A stretch of DNA of 64,000 nt from Myxococcus hansupus (GTDB lineage: Bacteria; Myxococcota; Myxococcia; Myxococcales; Myxococcaceae). This document shows, one piece after another, positions 44,194 through 53,492 of the stretch. The DNA is taken from NCBI RefSeq assembly GCF_000280925.3, contig NZ_CP012109.1, positions 6,220,501-6,284,500 on the forward strand, read 5' to 3'. A program made the translations under genes and the position numbers. The notes beneath the pieces were generated by a model. That model was not told where the DNA came from and searched no databases. It saw nothing but the letters and a program-made list of their open reading frames with translations. The stretch's first letter is position 1; every line of letters starts with the position of its first letter.

Positions 44194-46281
44194 ATGATGA
44201 ACATGCGCGCGATGCCGGTGGACCTGCCCTACCTCGAGGAAGCACAGCAGGGGCTGGAGCGCCACTTCGCCCTGACCCGGTTCCGGCCGGGGCAGGACCA
44301 GGTCATCTCCTCGGTCCTCAGCGGGCGGAACACGCTGGTGGTGATGCCCACCGGCGCGGGCAAGAGCCTGTGCTACCAGTTGCCCGCCACGCTGCTGCCG
44401 GGCCTGACGCTGGTGGTGTCGCCGCTGATTGCACTGATGAAGGACCAGGTGGAGCAGCTCGCCGCGCGAGGCATCCCGGCCACCTTCATCAACTCATCGC
44501 TGTCCGACCTGGAGCGCGCGGACCGGATGCGCAGGCTGCGCGCGCGTGAGTACAAGCTGCTCTACGTCGCACCGGAGCGCTTTCGCAGCCTCAGCTTCCT
44601 GGAGACGGTGTCCGCCCTGGGCGTGGACCTGCTCGCCGTGGACGAGGCGCACTGCATCTCCCAGTGGGGTCACGACTTCCGGCCGGACTACGCGCTGCTC
44701 GGACAGGTGCGCAAGCGGCTGCGGCCACCGCGCACGGTGGCGCTCACCGCCACGGCCACGCCGGAGGTTCGCGCGGACATCGTGCGCGTCCTGTTGATGA
44801 AGGACCCGCAGGAGTTCGCCATGGGCTTCGACCGCCCCAACCTCTTCCTGGGCAAGCAGGAGGTGGGCGGAGACGCGGACCGGCACGAGGCCTGCGCGCG
44901 GCTCGCGGGCATTGGCGGCAGCGGCATCGTCTACTGCTCCACGCGCCGGGCGGCCGAAGGCGTCTTCTCCGAGCTGCACGGCCGGGGCGTGAAGGCGGTG
45001 CTGTACCACGCGGGCATGGACGACGATGCGCGCCGCCGCGCCCAGGACACCTTCATGTCCGCGAAGGAAGCGGTGGCGGTGGCCACCAACGCCTTCGGCA
45101 TGGGCATCGACAAGCCGGACATCCGCTTCGTCGCCCACGCCAACATCCCCCGGGCCGTGGAGGCGTACTACCAGGAGATTGGCCGCGCGGGCCGTGACGG
45201 ACAGGCCGCGCGCGCGGTGCTCCTCTTCAACCACTCGGACGTCTTCACGCAGGAGCGGCTCATCCAGGGCAGCCACCCGTCCGAGGCCGTATTCGGTGAC
45301 GTGTGGAACGTCCTCCAATCGGTAGAGGAGTTCGACCGGGGCGTGCACGTGCTCGCGGGCAGCGTGAACGCGAGCGAGTTCGAGGTCTCCGCCGCGCTCC
45401 GCGTGCTGGAGCGCGAGGGCAAGGTGGAGCGCGGGAGCCGCGGCGAGGGCGAGCACGGCATCACGCTGCTGGACAAGGCCACCTCCGCGCAGCCGCACTC
45501 GCCCGACGCGCAGCGGCTGCTCAAGTCCCTGCTCGAAACGTTCCCCGTGGGCCGGCAGGTGACGACGGAGCTGACCATCCTCGCGCGCCGCATCGGCCTG
45601 TCCGTGGACGAGGTCCGCCACGCGCTCGGGCTCCTGGAGAAGGCCCACGTCGCCAAGGTGCGGCGGCCCTTCGCCGGACGCTCCATCCGCGCGCTGGAGC
45701 GGGTGCCCTTCCGCGAGTTGGCGCTCGACCTGAGCCGCTTGCGGGAGCAGGAGCGGCTGAACCTGGCCCTCCTGCGGCGGATGACGGAGTACGCGTACAC
45801 GGACCGGGACAAGAAGTGCCGGCGCGGCTCGCTGCTTCGCTACTTCGGCCAGCGGGATGTGGACGCGGCCTGTGGCAACTGCGACGTGTGTACGCCGGAG
45901 AAGATGCCCACGCTGCTGTCCCACGGGCCGTCCGCCTCACGCTCGCGGGGCGCCTCCTCGGCGGCGGCGCCGGTGGTGACGAACTACAGCGAGCTGGCCT
46001 CCACGGAGCTGCGGCGATGGCGCAAGGAGCTGTCGAAGGACCTGGGCGTCGCCCCCTTCATCATCTTCAACGACGCCACGCTGCTGGGCCTGTCCGCCGC
46101 GCTGCCCGTGGACCGGGAGGGCTTCCTCGCGGTGAAGGGCACCGGGGAGAGCCGCTGGGAGCGCTTTGGCCCCAAGGTGGTGGAAATCTGCCTCATGGCG
46201 CGCGCGGCGGGCCATGAGCCCCAGGCCGTCCCCGAGGCCGCGGCCCGCGCGCGCAAACCCACCGTCCGGCGACGGAGCTGA
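44194..46281 (+). CDS. recQ: ATP-dependent DNA helicase RecQ
   Basis: The 695-residue RecQ has Walker A MPTGAGKSLCYQ near 51-62, motif II VDEAHCISQWGHDFRPDY, ALTATATP, and the arginine motif YYQEIGRAGRDG. A zinc-binding domain follows (CRRGSLLRYFGQRD, CGNCDVC), and the C-terminal HRDC domain begins near residue 600 (WRKELSKDLGVAPFIIFND). It unwinds recombination intermediates. It lies downstream of radC and the small gene, giving a genome-maintenance operon. Confidence 0.94.
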   Translation: MMNMRAMPVDLPYLEEAQQGLERHFALTRFRPGQDQVISSVLSGRNTLVVMPTGAGKSLCYQLPATLLPGLTLVVSPLIALMKDQVEQLAARGIPATFINSSLSDLERADRMRRLRAREYKLLYVAPERFRSLSFLETVSALGVDLLAVDEAHCISQWGHDFRPDYALLGQVRKRLRPPRTVALTATATPEVRADIVRVLLMKDPQEFAMGFDRPNLFLGKQEVGGDADRHEACARLAGIGGSGIVYCSTRRAAEGVFSELHGRGVKAVLYHAGMDDDARRRAQDTFMSAKEAVAVATNAFGMGIDKPDIRFVAHANIPRAVEAYYQEIGRAGRDGQAARAVLLFNHSDVFTQERLIQGSHPSEAVFGDVWNVLQSVEEFDRGVHVLAGSVNASEFEVSAALRVLEREGKVERGSRGEGEHGITLLDKATSAQPHSPDAQRLLKSLLETFPVGRQVTTELTILARRIGLSVDEVRHALGLLEKAHVAKVRRPFAGRSIRALERVPFRELALDLSRLREQERLNLALLRRMTEYAYTDRDKKCRRGSLLRYFGQRDVDAACGNCDVCTPEKMPTLLSHGPSASRSRGASSAAAPVVTNYSELASTELRRWRKELSKDLGVAPFIIFNDATLLGLSAALPVDREGFLAVKGTGESRWERFGPKVVEICLMARAAGHEPQAVPEAAARARKPTVRRRS

Positions 46282-46297
46282 GCGCGGCCCCCCCGGG

Positions 46298-46678
46298 TCA
46301 GGGCCCGCGTCCACCCTGGCGATAGGCACGCCGCGCCAGCAGGGTCCGCACGCCGCCCATGAGCGTGCCCACCACCATGGCGAGCAGGAAGATGACCACC
46401 ATGGTGGTGATGCCGAAAACGACGCGCACGCCGGCCTCGGAGATGCGGCCGGAGAAGTAGGCCGCGCGCAGCGGCGCCATGGCGCCCGTCAGCTCCAGCG
46501 CCCTCGCGGGGAGCGAGTCCAGCGACAGCGACAGCCGCTGGAGGAAGGGAAAGGGGAAGTAGCGCAGGGCAATCTCCACCCCGAGCCCCAGAAACAGGTA
46601 GATGAGCGACAGCAGGAACGCGTTCCCCCACATGATGCGCAGCAGGGGGGAGTCGGTCCGAGAGGAGGAATGCCGCAC
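46298..46678 (-). CDS. Hypothetical membrane protein (126 aa)
   Basis: A GTG ending at 46678 starts it, overlapping nothing but just past the upstream gene stop at 46680. Two membrane helices are clear (LRIMWGNAFLLSLIYLFLGL and FGITTMVVIFLLAMVVGTL). No family is recognised. It is probably co-transcribed with the giant TPR protein. Confidence 0.75.
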   Translation of the reverse strand: MRHSSSRTDSPLLRIMWGNAFLLSLIYLFLGLGVEIALRYFPFPFLQRLSLSLDSLPARALELTGAMAPLRAAYFSGRISEAGVRVVFGITTMVVIFLLAMVVGTLMGGVRTLLARRAYRQGGRGP

Positions 46679-46679
46679 G

Positions 46680-49600
46680 CTACCTCGCCGCCTTCTTCTT
46701 GAGGCTGGGCAGGGCCTTCTTCACGCGCGCCGCCTCATTCGAGCCACCCGCGAGCTTCAGGAACGCCTCGTACGACGCCACGGCCTGCGGCAGCTCTCCG
46801 GGCTCGCGCACCAGCAGGTCCGCAAGCGCCAGCCGCGCCATGCCGTCCGCGGGCTCGAGCTCCACGGCCTTCAACAGCGCGGCCTTGGCCACGGGCTCCT
46901 GCTTCTGCTTGAGCGCCACCATGCCCAGGGCGAGCTGCGCCCGCCCGTCGAAGGGCGCCAGGCGCACGGCTTCGTCCGCGGCGGTGCGGGCATCCTTCAC
47001 GGCCCCCGCCCCCAGCAGCGCCCGCGCCATGGTGGTCCGCGCGAAGGCTTTGTCCCAGACGGAGGGCGCCCGCGCGGCCAGGTCCTCGAGGGTCCTCGCC
47101 GCGCCACGGCCGCCACCGGGGAGCTGCGCGTACAGCTCACCCACGCGGCCGCAGGTGGCGTCCGGGCCCTCGCGTCGGGCCGCGGCGAAGGCCGCTTCCG
47201 CGTTGTTGCTGTTGCCCTGGCGCATGAAGGCCAGCGCGATTTCACAGAAGGTGTCCGCGTCCTTCGGGTCCAACTTGTTGGCGCGCTCCAGCGCGGAGAA
47301 GCCGCCCCGCGCGTCGCCCGCGGCGAACAGGATGGCCGCGCGCAGCTTGTGCGCCTCGGCGTCATCCGTCGTCAGTTTCACCGAGCGGGCCACCGCGGCC
47401 TCCGCGTCCTTGCGGCGGCCCGAGTGGTAGAGCGCCAGCGCGAAGCCCTTGTGCGCCGCCGCGCTGCCGGGGTTCTCCAACTGCCACGCCTCGAACTGCT
47501 TGAGCGCCTCCGGCGTCTGTCCCAGCGACAGCAGCGTCCGCCCCAGCGCATCCCGGGCCTCGCCGTGCGCGCCGTTGCGCTCCACCGCTTGCGTCAGCGG
47601 CTTGAGGGCCATGTCCGGCAGGCCGCGCGCCAGCATCAGGCGCCCCAGCGAACACGCGCCCTCGTAGTCACGCGGGTCCTTCTGGGCCTCCTCGAACTGC
47701 TGCTGCGCCTTGTCGTAGGCCCGCTCGCGCCAGTAGAGCTGGCCCAGCGCCAGCCGCATGTCGTTGCGCGGGCGCTTCGCCGCCAGCAGGGCCTTCTCCA
47801 GCAGCTCCCGCGCCTGGGTGCCGTTGCCTTCGGCGGCGTCCGCCAGGGCCAGCCAGGAGACGGCCTCGGGGGGATAACGGTCATTCACCCGGGTCCGCGC
47901 CAGCTCCGCGCGAGCCCGCTTCCAGTCCCCGAGCCGCGCGTAGGCGGCGCCGCGCACCAGGGCCACCTTGCGCCCCCCGTCCGCGTCCAGCCGGGTGAGC
48001 ACCTCGCGCTCGCGGTCGCGGTCCAGCAGCGTGCGGCCCAACCCCTCGCGGGCCTCGTCGCTCTTCGGCCGCAGCTTGAGCGCGGCCTCATAGGCGGACT
48101 GGGCCGCGTCCAGCGTTCCGGCCGCGCGGCTGGCGGCACCGAGCGCCAGTTGGAACTCGAAAGCCAGCGGCCCCTGCGTGCCCTTCGCGAGCAGCGCCCG
48201 GGCCTCGGCATGCTTGCCCTGCGCGGACAGCAACTCGCCGTGCACCAACTGCTGACGCGCCTTGAGCCGAGGCGCCAGCTTCGGGTCCTCGGCGAGCGGC
48301 GCCACGTCCGCCAGCGCGGCGTCCAGGTCCTGGTACAGCGCGAGCCGGGCCTCCGCCTGACCGATGCGGGCGAAGGGGTGCTCGGGGGACTTCTTGCGCG
48401 CGCGCTCGTACATCTCGATGGCCTGAGGAAAGTCCTCGGAAGCCTTGTAGTAATCCCCCAGGGCCACCAGCGCGCGGACGTTGGAGGAAGACGCCCGCAG
48501 CGCGCGGTCGAAACGTTCGAGCGCCTGCTTCTCGTCCTTCGCCTCCAGCAGCAGGCTCCCGGCGAGCGCATGCACCTCCGTGCTGTCCTGCTCCGAGCCC
48601 AGCAGCGCGCTGCGCGCCAACGTGCGTCCGCGCTCGTCCGCAACCAACACGTTGGTGACGAGCACCAGCCCCGGCGCACCGTCCTTCACCCCCGGCCGCT
48701 CCAAGGCTTCCAGCGCCTGACGCCGGTCCTCCGAGGCCTCGCCATGGTCCGCGAACCGGAGCGCGTGCGCCCACGCCGTCAGCGACCAGACGCGGGGGCT
48801 GCTTTCATCCATCTCCTGGGCCTTGAGCAACTGCGCCAGGGCACCGTCCAGCGACGCGCCCGTGTCCTGGAGGATGAGGTCCTCGGCCCGGGCCAGCGTC
48901 TCGTTCAGCGTCTGCCCGCCCTGGTTCGCGCGGATGTTGATGAAGCTGACGACGACGATGGCCAGCACCACCACGCCCACGACGGCGCCGACGACCTTCA
49001 CGCCGTGCCGGGCGATGAACGACGTCTTCGCGGCCTCGCGCGCCAGCTTGGCCCGGAGCTCCTTCTCGTACTCGGCCGTGAGGGTTTCCGTGTCCGGCTT
49101 GCGAGCCTTCGACTTCGCATTCGCCGCTCCTGAAGCAGGAGCCGCATCCGGGATGTCCTCGAGCAGGGAGCGCTTGCCGACCGACGAGGTCCGCCCCGCG
49201 GGAGTCACGGCCGCGCGGGGCGTCGACGCCATGGGCTCGGGCGGCGGGAGGTCCCCGAGCAGCCCGCCCATGCCACCAGACGCCGCGGCATCAGCGGCGA
49301 TGGCCTCCGCCACGGAAGCGGGTTCGTCATGTGCCGCGGACCGAGACGCCTCCGCGTCCGACGCCGAGGAGGAATCCCGCGCGGAGAGCGCATCATCCGA
49401 ACCCGCGGCCTGCGCGGCGTCGGCGTCCTGCCCCGCCTCGCCATCCCGCGCGGCGGGATCCTGCCCGTCGGAGTTCTCGTCCGCGGGCGCACCGTCGGAA
49501 GGCGCATCCGGGGCCGCGTGCCGCGCGTCTTGCTGGGGCGCGTCCTCGTCGTCACCCAGGCCGAGGTCGAGGCTCGGAACCTCCGAGCCCAACGCGGTCT

Positions 49601-50546
49601 GCGACACCGGCACTCGCCGGTCCAGCAGCCCCAGCGCCGCGCCTGCATCACGGGCCGGCACCTCTCCAGAACGGGAGGCACCGTCTGAGGCACCCGCCCC
49701 CGCCTGCGCCGACTCGGCGCTCCGCGAGGACGTCTTGCCTGAAGAATCCGTCCCGGCGCCACCCGAGGACGCGTTGCCCGAAGGCTCCGCCCCAGCGCCA
49801 CGCGAGGACGCGTTGCCCGAAGGCTCCGCCCCGGCGCCACGCGAGGACGCCGTGCCTGAAGGCTCCGCCCCGGCGCGCCCCTCGGAAGCATCCCCCGAGG
49901 AAGCATCATCGCCCCCATCGGCGGAACCCGCGCCGTCCGGGCTCTCCTCACCCCGCCCCGCCGACTTCACCTTCGCGGCGTCGCCCAGCGCAGCGGCCCG
50001 CCGACGCGCGGCGGCCATGGGCGCCACGGTGGACGCGGGCGCCTCCGGTGGCTCGGCCTTCGGCTCATCGCCAGGCGAGTCCTCTTCGGCCGCGGGCTTC
50101 TCCAGCCCCATCAGGTCCGCGAACACGGGGGCGGGCCCACCCGCCAGCGCCTGTTGCGCCTGATCCAACCAGTTCTTCACGCGCCCATCGTTGGGCTGCA
50201 GCGCCACCGCCTTGCGGAGGATGGGCAGCGCGGACCGGTACAGGCCGCGCTGGAGCAGCACCTCGCCAATCAGGTTGTAGGCGTAGGGGTTGTCCTTCTC
50301 GATGGAGATGGCCTGGTCGAACTGCTCCATCGCCTCGGCGGGACGGCCTTGTTGGATGAGGCCCTTGCCCCACAACACGCGGCCGACGATGGACGCGGGG
50401 TGGTGGGAGATGCCTTGTCCGCAGACCTCGATGGCGCGCGCGGCGTCCCCCTTTTCTAGCAGGGCCTTGGCGAGTTCGACGAATACGGAAGAAGTGGGGT
50501 CCTGCCGGAGGAGCTGCTCGTAACGCTCCACCATCGACTTGGCCAT
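46680..50546 (-). CDS. Giant TPR membrane protein with low-complexity linker
   Basis: The ATG ending at 50546 gives 1288 residues. Residues 1-135 are TPR (LLRQDPTSSVFVELAKALLE and later repeats). A low-complexity Ser/Gly/Ala/Glu/Asp linker follows to about residue 480 and includes three 13-residue repeats (SGNASSRGAGAEP type). One membrane helix is at about 515-535 (VVGAVVGVVVLAIVVVSFIN). The remaining 750 residues are many TPR units. The layout puts the N-terminal TPR in the cytoplasm and the C-terminal TPR in the periplasm, linking both sides of the membrane. It resembles large motility or secretion scaffolds of myxobacteria but I cannot name it. Confidence 0.85.
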   Translation of the reverse strand: MAKSMVERYEQLLRQDPTSSVFVELAKALLEKGDAARAIEVCGQGISHHPASIVGRVLWGKGLIQQGRPAEAMEQFDQAISIEKDNPYAYNLIGEVLLQRGLYRSALPILRKAVALQPNDGRVKNWLDQAQQALAGGPAPVFADLMGLEKPAAEEDSPGDEPKAEPPEAPASTVAPMAAARRRAAALGDAAKVKSAGRGEESPDGAGSADGGDDASSGDASEGRAGAEPSGTASSRGAGAEPSGNASSRGAGAEPSGNASSGGAGTDSSGKTSSRSAESAQAGAGASDGASRSGEVPARDAGAALGLLDRRVPVSQTALGSEVPSLDLGLGDDEDAPQQDARHAAPDAPSDGAPADENSDGQDPAARDGEAGQDADAAQAAGSDDALSARDSSSASDAEASRSAAHDEPASVAEAIAADAAASGGMGGLLGDLPPPEPMASTPRAAVTPAGRTSSVGKRSLLEDIPDAAPASGAANAKSKARKPDTETLTAEYEKELRAKLAREAAKTSFIARHGVKVVGAVVGVVVLAIVVVSFINIRANQGGQTLNETLARAEDLILQDTGASLDGALAQLLKAQEMDESSPRVWSLTAWAHALRFADHGEASEDRRQALEALERPGVKDGAPGLVLVTNVLVADERGRTLARSALLGSEQDSTEVHALAGSLLLEAKDEKQALERFDRALRASSSNVRALVALGDYYKASEDFPQAIEMYERARKKSPEHPFARIGQAEARLALYQDLDAALADVAPLAEDPKLAPRLKARQQLVHGELLSAQGKHAEARALLAKGTQGPLAFEFQLALGAASRAAGTLDAAQSAYEAALKLRPKSDEAREGLGRTLLDRDREREVLTRLDADGGRKVALVRGAAYARLGDWKRARAELARTRVNDRYPPEAVSWLALADAAEGNGTQARELLEKALLAAKRPRNDMRLALGQLYWRERAYDKAQQQFEEAQKDPRDYEGACSLGRLMLARGLPDMALKPLTQAVERNGAHGEARDALGRTLLSLGQTPEALKQFEAWQLENPGSAAAHKGFALALYHSGRRKDAEAAVARSVKLTTDDAEAHKLRAAILFAAGDARGGFSALERANKLDPKDADTFCEIALAFMRQGNSNNAEAAFAAARREGPDATCGRVGELYAQLPGGGRGAARTLEDLAARAPSVWDKAFARTTMARALLGAGAVKDARTAADEAVRLAPFDGRAQLALGMVALKQKQEPVAKAALLKAVELEPADGMARLALADLLVREPGELPQAVASYEAFLKLAGGSNEAARVKKALPSLKKKAAR
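49765..49881 (-). repeat. Three tandem 39-base coding repeats in the giant TPR gene
   Basis: Copies at 49765-49803, 49804-49842 and 49843-49881 encode a 13-residue Gly/Ala/Ser unit. They are nearly identical, so recent expansion of the disordered linker is likely. Confidence 0.75.
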
Positions 50547-50635
50547 TGCGCTCGCGACTCCGGTGCTCGGGCGGGGAGCCGGACCATAGCACCCCTCTCT
50601 CGTCCAGGGCTGCTGCAGGGTGCTACCCTGAGGGC

Positions 50636-51058
50636 GTGAATCGCCTGCCTGCCCTGCTCCTCGCGCTCGTCCTCGGAGCGTGCGCAACCACGGTCAAGAA
50701 ATCCAACCTGGAAGCACTGAAGCCCACCGTCGAGCGCTTCCATCAGGCCGTCCGCTGGAAGGACTTCCAGAGCGCCGCTCGCATCATCGTCCCGGAGCGT
50801 CGCAAGGACTTCCAGAAGGCCCGCCTGAAGCTCAACGACGACAAGGACCTGTCCGTCACCGACTACGAAATCGAGGACGTGAAGCTGTCGGACGACGGGC
50901 TGCGCGCCACGGTGCAGAGCCGCATCCAGTGGATGCGCCTGCCCTCGGCGTCCGAGCGCACCGCCATCGTCACCTCGGAGTTCATCTACCGGAACGGGAC
51001 GTGGCTCCTGGAGAGCCAGGATGACGGGCCATTCGAGGGCGAGCTGCCAGCGCCCTGA
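50636..51058 (+). CDS. Small lipoprotein (140 aa)
   Basis: A GTG at 50636 starts a protein whose signal ends in LLALVLGAC. The mature part has ALKPTVERFHQAVRWKDFQ and VTDYEIEDVKLSDDGLRATV, like a small nuclear-transport-factor-2-type fold. It is divergent from the giant TPR gene and is followed by the repeat block. Function unknown. Confidence 0.75.
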   Translation: MNRLPALLLALVLGACATTVKKSNLEALKPTVERFHQAVRWKDFQSAARIIVPERRKDFQKARLKLNDDKDLSVTDYEIEDVKLSDDGLRATVQSRIQWMRLPSASERTAIVTSEFIYRNGTWLLESQDDGPFEGELPAP

Positions 51059-51548
51059 GGCACACCGTCTTCCCAAAAAGAAACCGCCCACCGTCTCGGG
51101 GCCGGCCGAGGCGGTGGGCGTCGAGTGCTCCCCAATGGAGCGCCCTACAAGAATCCGCCCTCCGTCTCGGGGCCGGCCGAGACGGGGGGCGTCGGGAGCT
51201 CCCCAATGGAGCGCCCTACAAGAGTCCGCCCTCCGTCTCGGGGCCGGCCGAGACGGGGGGCGTCGGGAGCTCCCCAATGGAGCGCCCTACAGTTTGACGG
51301 AGCGACACCGTTTGCCGGGCCCGTGTCGCCGCGCCGTGATGGGCAGCACCTAGAGCAATGGGAGTGCCAAGCTCCCCGCCCCCGCGAAGCACCGGCGAAG
51401 CGTTGGAGATTCAAGGACTTGTACGGCGGCGGGCTCGACGCGCCCCTGTCCCAGGGGGCGGAGCCGTGACACCCATGTCAGTGGCCCCCAGGCAGGACGT
51501 CGCGCCTGGGGTGACATGGATGTCAGGGGCCTTGGACTTCTGGGGGCG
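51059..51548. repeat. Gene-free block: triple 71-base tandem repeat and a long inverted repeat
   Basis: Copies begin at 51083, 51154 and 51225 with a period of exactly 71 bases. Each holds CCGTCTCGG-GGCCGG-CCGAGACGG or its variant, extended to a 14-base stem. A second stem GCTCC-CCAAT-GGAGC follows. Copy 1 differs from copies 2 and 3 at paired positions in the stem, so the fold is kept. In the minus direction the first copy is followed by TTTCTTTTT at 51075-51083, a good terminator for the epimerase gene. At 51467-51525 there is another large inverted repeat. Confidence 0.75.
51467..51525. promoter_or_regulatory. Large inverted repeat with two TGACA palindromes
   Basis: TGACACCCATGTCA (51467-51480) and TGACATGGATGTCA (51512-51525) are inverted to each other at 13 of 14 bases, and each is itself a palindrome (TGACA-N4-TGTCA). 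Between them, CCCCAGGC and GCCTGGGG pair perfectly around a 10-base loop. It ends 24 bases from the epimerase gene stop. It could be a terminator or a paired operator. Confidence 0.55.
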
Positions 51549-52472
51549 CTAGTCGCCCTGAACGGAACGGATGGTGTCGCGCATGGAGTGGCGCGGCTTC
51601 CAGGCGACGTCCTTCACCCAGCGGTTGCCGTCCACCGCACACAGGAACTGGATGTGGTCCAGCTCCGGCGGCGGGAAGTTGGCCAGCCGGTACTTGAAGA
51701 GCATGCCCAACAGCGGGCGCGCCACCGGGTGCGGCACGGGGATGGGCGAGTTCCCCAGCTCCCGCATCACCGAGGACAGGGGCACCTCGCCCGGGCCCAC
51801 GACGTTGTAGACGCCCTTGGGCTCGGGGCGGAGCGCCTCCACCATGGCGCGCGCCACGTCTTCCACGTGGATGAGCTGCACCATCGGGTCGAAGCCCGCC
51901 ATCATCCAGGGCCGGCGCATGCGCAGGTAGTTGGACGGCGCGTTCTTGATGGTGGGCCCGACGATGTGGACGGGCCGGAGGATGACGGTCTCGATGTGGG
52001 GGTGCTTCCAGAAGAAGCTGTGCGCCAGCATGTCCACTTCGATGAGGTCGCGCACGCCCGAGAAGCGGCTGGCGGCCATCAACGGCGCGTCTTCCGTGAG
52101 GAAGTTGGAGTTGTCCGGGCTGGGGCCGTAGACGTTGGCCGACGAGAGGACGACGACCTTCTTCACGCCGTACTTCGCGCAGTACTCCAAGAGGCGCGTG
52201 GTGCCCACGACGTTGAAGGAGTGGTGCTCCTCCTCGCTCATCCGCGGGTCATGCATGATGCCCATGTGGATGACGGCGCGGATTTCGTTCTTCCGGAACA
52301 CGTCCTCCGCCTTCTTCTTGCGGAGGTCCAGCTCGTACATCTCGACGTCCTTCGGCTTCCCCATGAAGGGGCGCCGGTCGATGCCGATGATGCGCTCGTG
52401 CTTGTGCAGCAGCTTCGCGAGGGTGCGGCCGAGGTTGCCGCTGATGCCCGTGACGACGACGGCCGGTCTCAT
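51549..52472 (-). CDS. NAD-dependent epimerase/dehydratase (extended SDR)
   Basis: Starting at MRPAVVVTGISGNLGRTL, the protein has 307 residues with the TGxxGxxG nucleotide motif, then SSANVYGPS where the extended SDR active site lies, and IHVEDVA. The Tyr-x3-Lys is not obvious, so the reaction may differ from a true epimerase. It acts on an NDP-sugar by family. It ends the leftward envelope-type run. Confidence 0.82.
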   Translation of the reverse strand: MRPAVVVTGISGNLGRTLAKLLHKHERIIGIDRRPFMGKPKDVEMYELDLRKKKAEDVFRKNEIRAVIHMGIMHDPRMSEEEHHSFNVVGTTRLLEYCAKYGVKKVVVLSSANVYGPSPDNSNFLTEDAPLMAASRFSGVRDLIEVDMLAHSFFWKHPHIETVILRPVHIVGPTIKNAPSNYLRMRRPWMMAGFDPMVQLIHVEDVARAMVEALRPEPKGVYNVVGPGEVPLSSVMRELGNSPIPVPHPVARPLLGMLFKYRLANFPPPELDHIQFLCAVDGNRWVKDVAWKPRHSMRDTIRSVQGD

Positions 52473-52507
52473 GGTGCCTCCCCTCTTAGCACCGCCGGAC
52501 GCGCCGC

Positions 52508-53362
52508 TCACCAGAACACGCCCCGGCGCTCCTTGAGGCCCTGGTGGAGCATGGACTGGATGGACGCCTTCACCGTGCGGACCTTCTTGTCCAGCTCGCT
52601 GTCCTCGTCGTCCGGACGTCCGGAGAAGCGCAGCGGCTCGCCGAAGTAGATGCGGTACTTGGTGGGCAGGGGGATGGGCAGGCCCGTGGGGGTGATGGGG
52701 AAGGACGGGAAGCCCAGGAGCTTCGCCACCGGCTTGAGGTCCATCAGCGCGGGCGCCTGCTCCTCGGCGCCCACGACGGCCACGGGGACGATGGGAGTGT
52801 TCGTCTCCAGCGCCAGACGCATGAAGCCCAGGCCGAACTCCTGGAGCTGGTAGCGCTGGGGCCACAGCTTGTTGATGCCGCGGGCACCCTCCGGGAAGAC
52901 GAGGATGGCCTCCTCCGACTCCAGGAGCCGCCGGCAGTTCTCCGGCGTGCCGACAATCTGCCCCACGCGAGCCATGAAGGTGGACACGTACGGGAGCGAC
53001 GGCACCCACTTCTCCACCATGCTGCGGATGGCGCGGGGCGGGCTGGCCTCCAGCATCATCGACACGCCAATCATGGCGCCGTCCATGGGGAGCTGGCCGG
53101 AGTGGTTGGACACCAGCAGCACCCGACCGGCGGGCACGTTCTCGATGCCGTACGCCTCCACGCGGAAGTAGTTCCGGTAGAGCCACAGGAGCGGAGCCAC
53201 CGCGGACAGGCTGTAGTCCAGGTCGAAGCCGAACGGGTCCACCCCGTACTCGTTCCCCGGGCGCGCCAGGGCCTGGAGCCGCTGCTTCTGCTCGTCATTG
53301 GCGAGCCGGTCCGTCCACTCGCGCAGGCCCTTCTTCACTCGGTCGGTGACGTTCTCCAGCAT
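52508..53362 (-). CDS. PlsC-type 1-acyl-glycerol-phosphate acyltransferase-like protein
   Basis: The 284-residue protein has the acyltransferase motif NHSGQLPMD (NHx4D) and FPEGARGINK, with a substrate-binding PVAVVGAEEQ strand. A membrane-facing part precedes the NH motif (LSAVAPLLWLYRNYF). It probably adds acyl chains to a phospholipid or glycolipid. The epimerase gene follows after 35 bases. Confidence 0.85.
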   Translation of the reverse strand: MLENVTDRVKKGLREWTDRLANDEQKQRLQALARPGNEYGVDPFGFDLDYSLSAVAPLLWLYRNYFRVEAYGIENVPAGRVLLVSNHSGQLPMDGAMIGVSMMLEASPPRAIRSMVEKWVPSLPYVSTFMARVGQIVGTPENCRRLLESEEAILVFPEGARGINKLWPQRYQLQEFGLGFMRLALETNTPIVPVAVVGAEEQAPALMDLKPVAKLLGFPSFPITPTGLPIPLPTKYRIYFGEPLRFSGRPDDEDSELDKKVRTVKASIQSMLHQGLKERRGVFW

Positions 53363-53492
53363 GGGGGCTCTTTACACCACCGGCCCCGTCGCCGGGAGTG
53401 GCCCGCCACCCAGGACATCGCGACAGGCCCCCGCGGACACCCCGGCGCCGCGCGGAAGTACGCTGTCGGACAAGAGCCCCGGGTGGGGCGCC

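Noticed and set aside
51083..51295. CRISPR-like array
   Set aside because: The repeats are head to tail with no unique spacers, and there are no cas genes; the nuclease at 20033 is not next to it.
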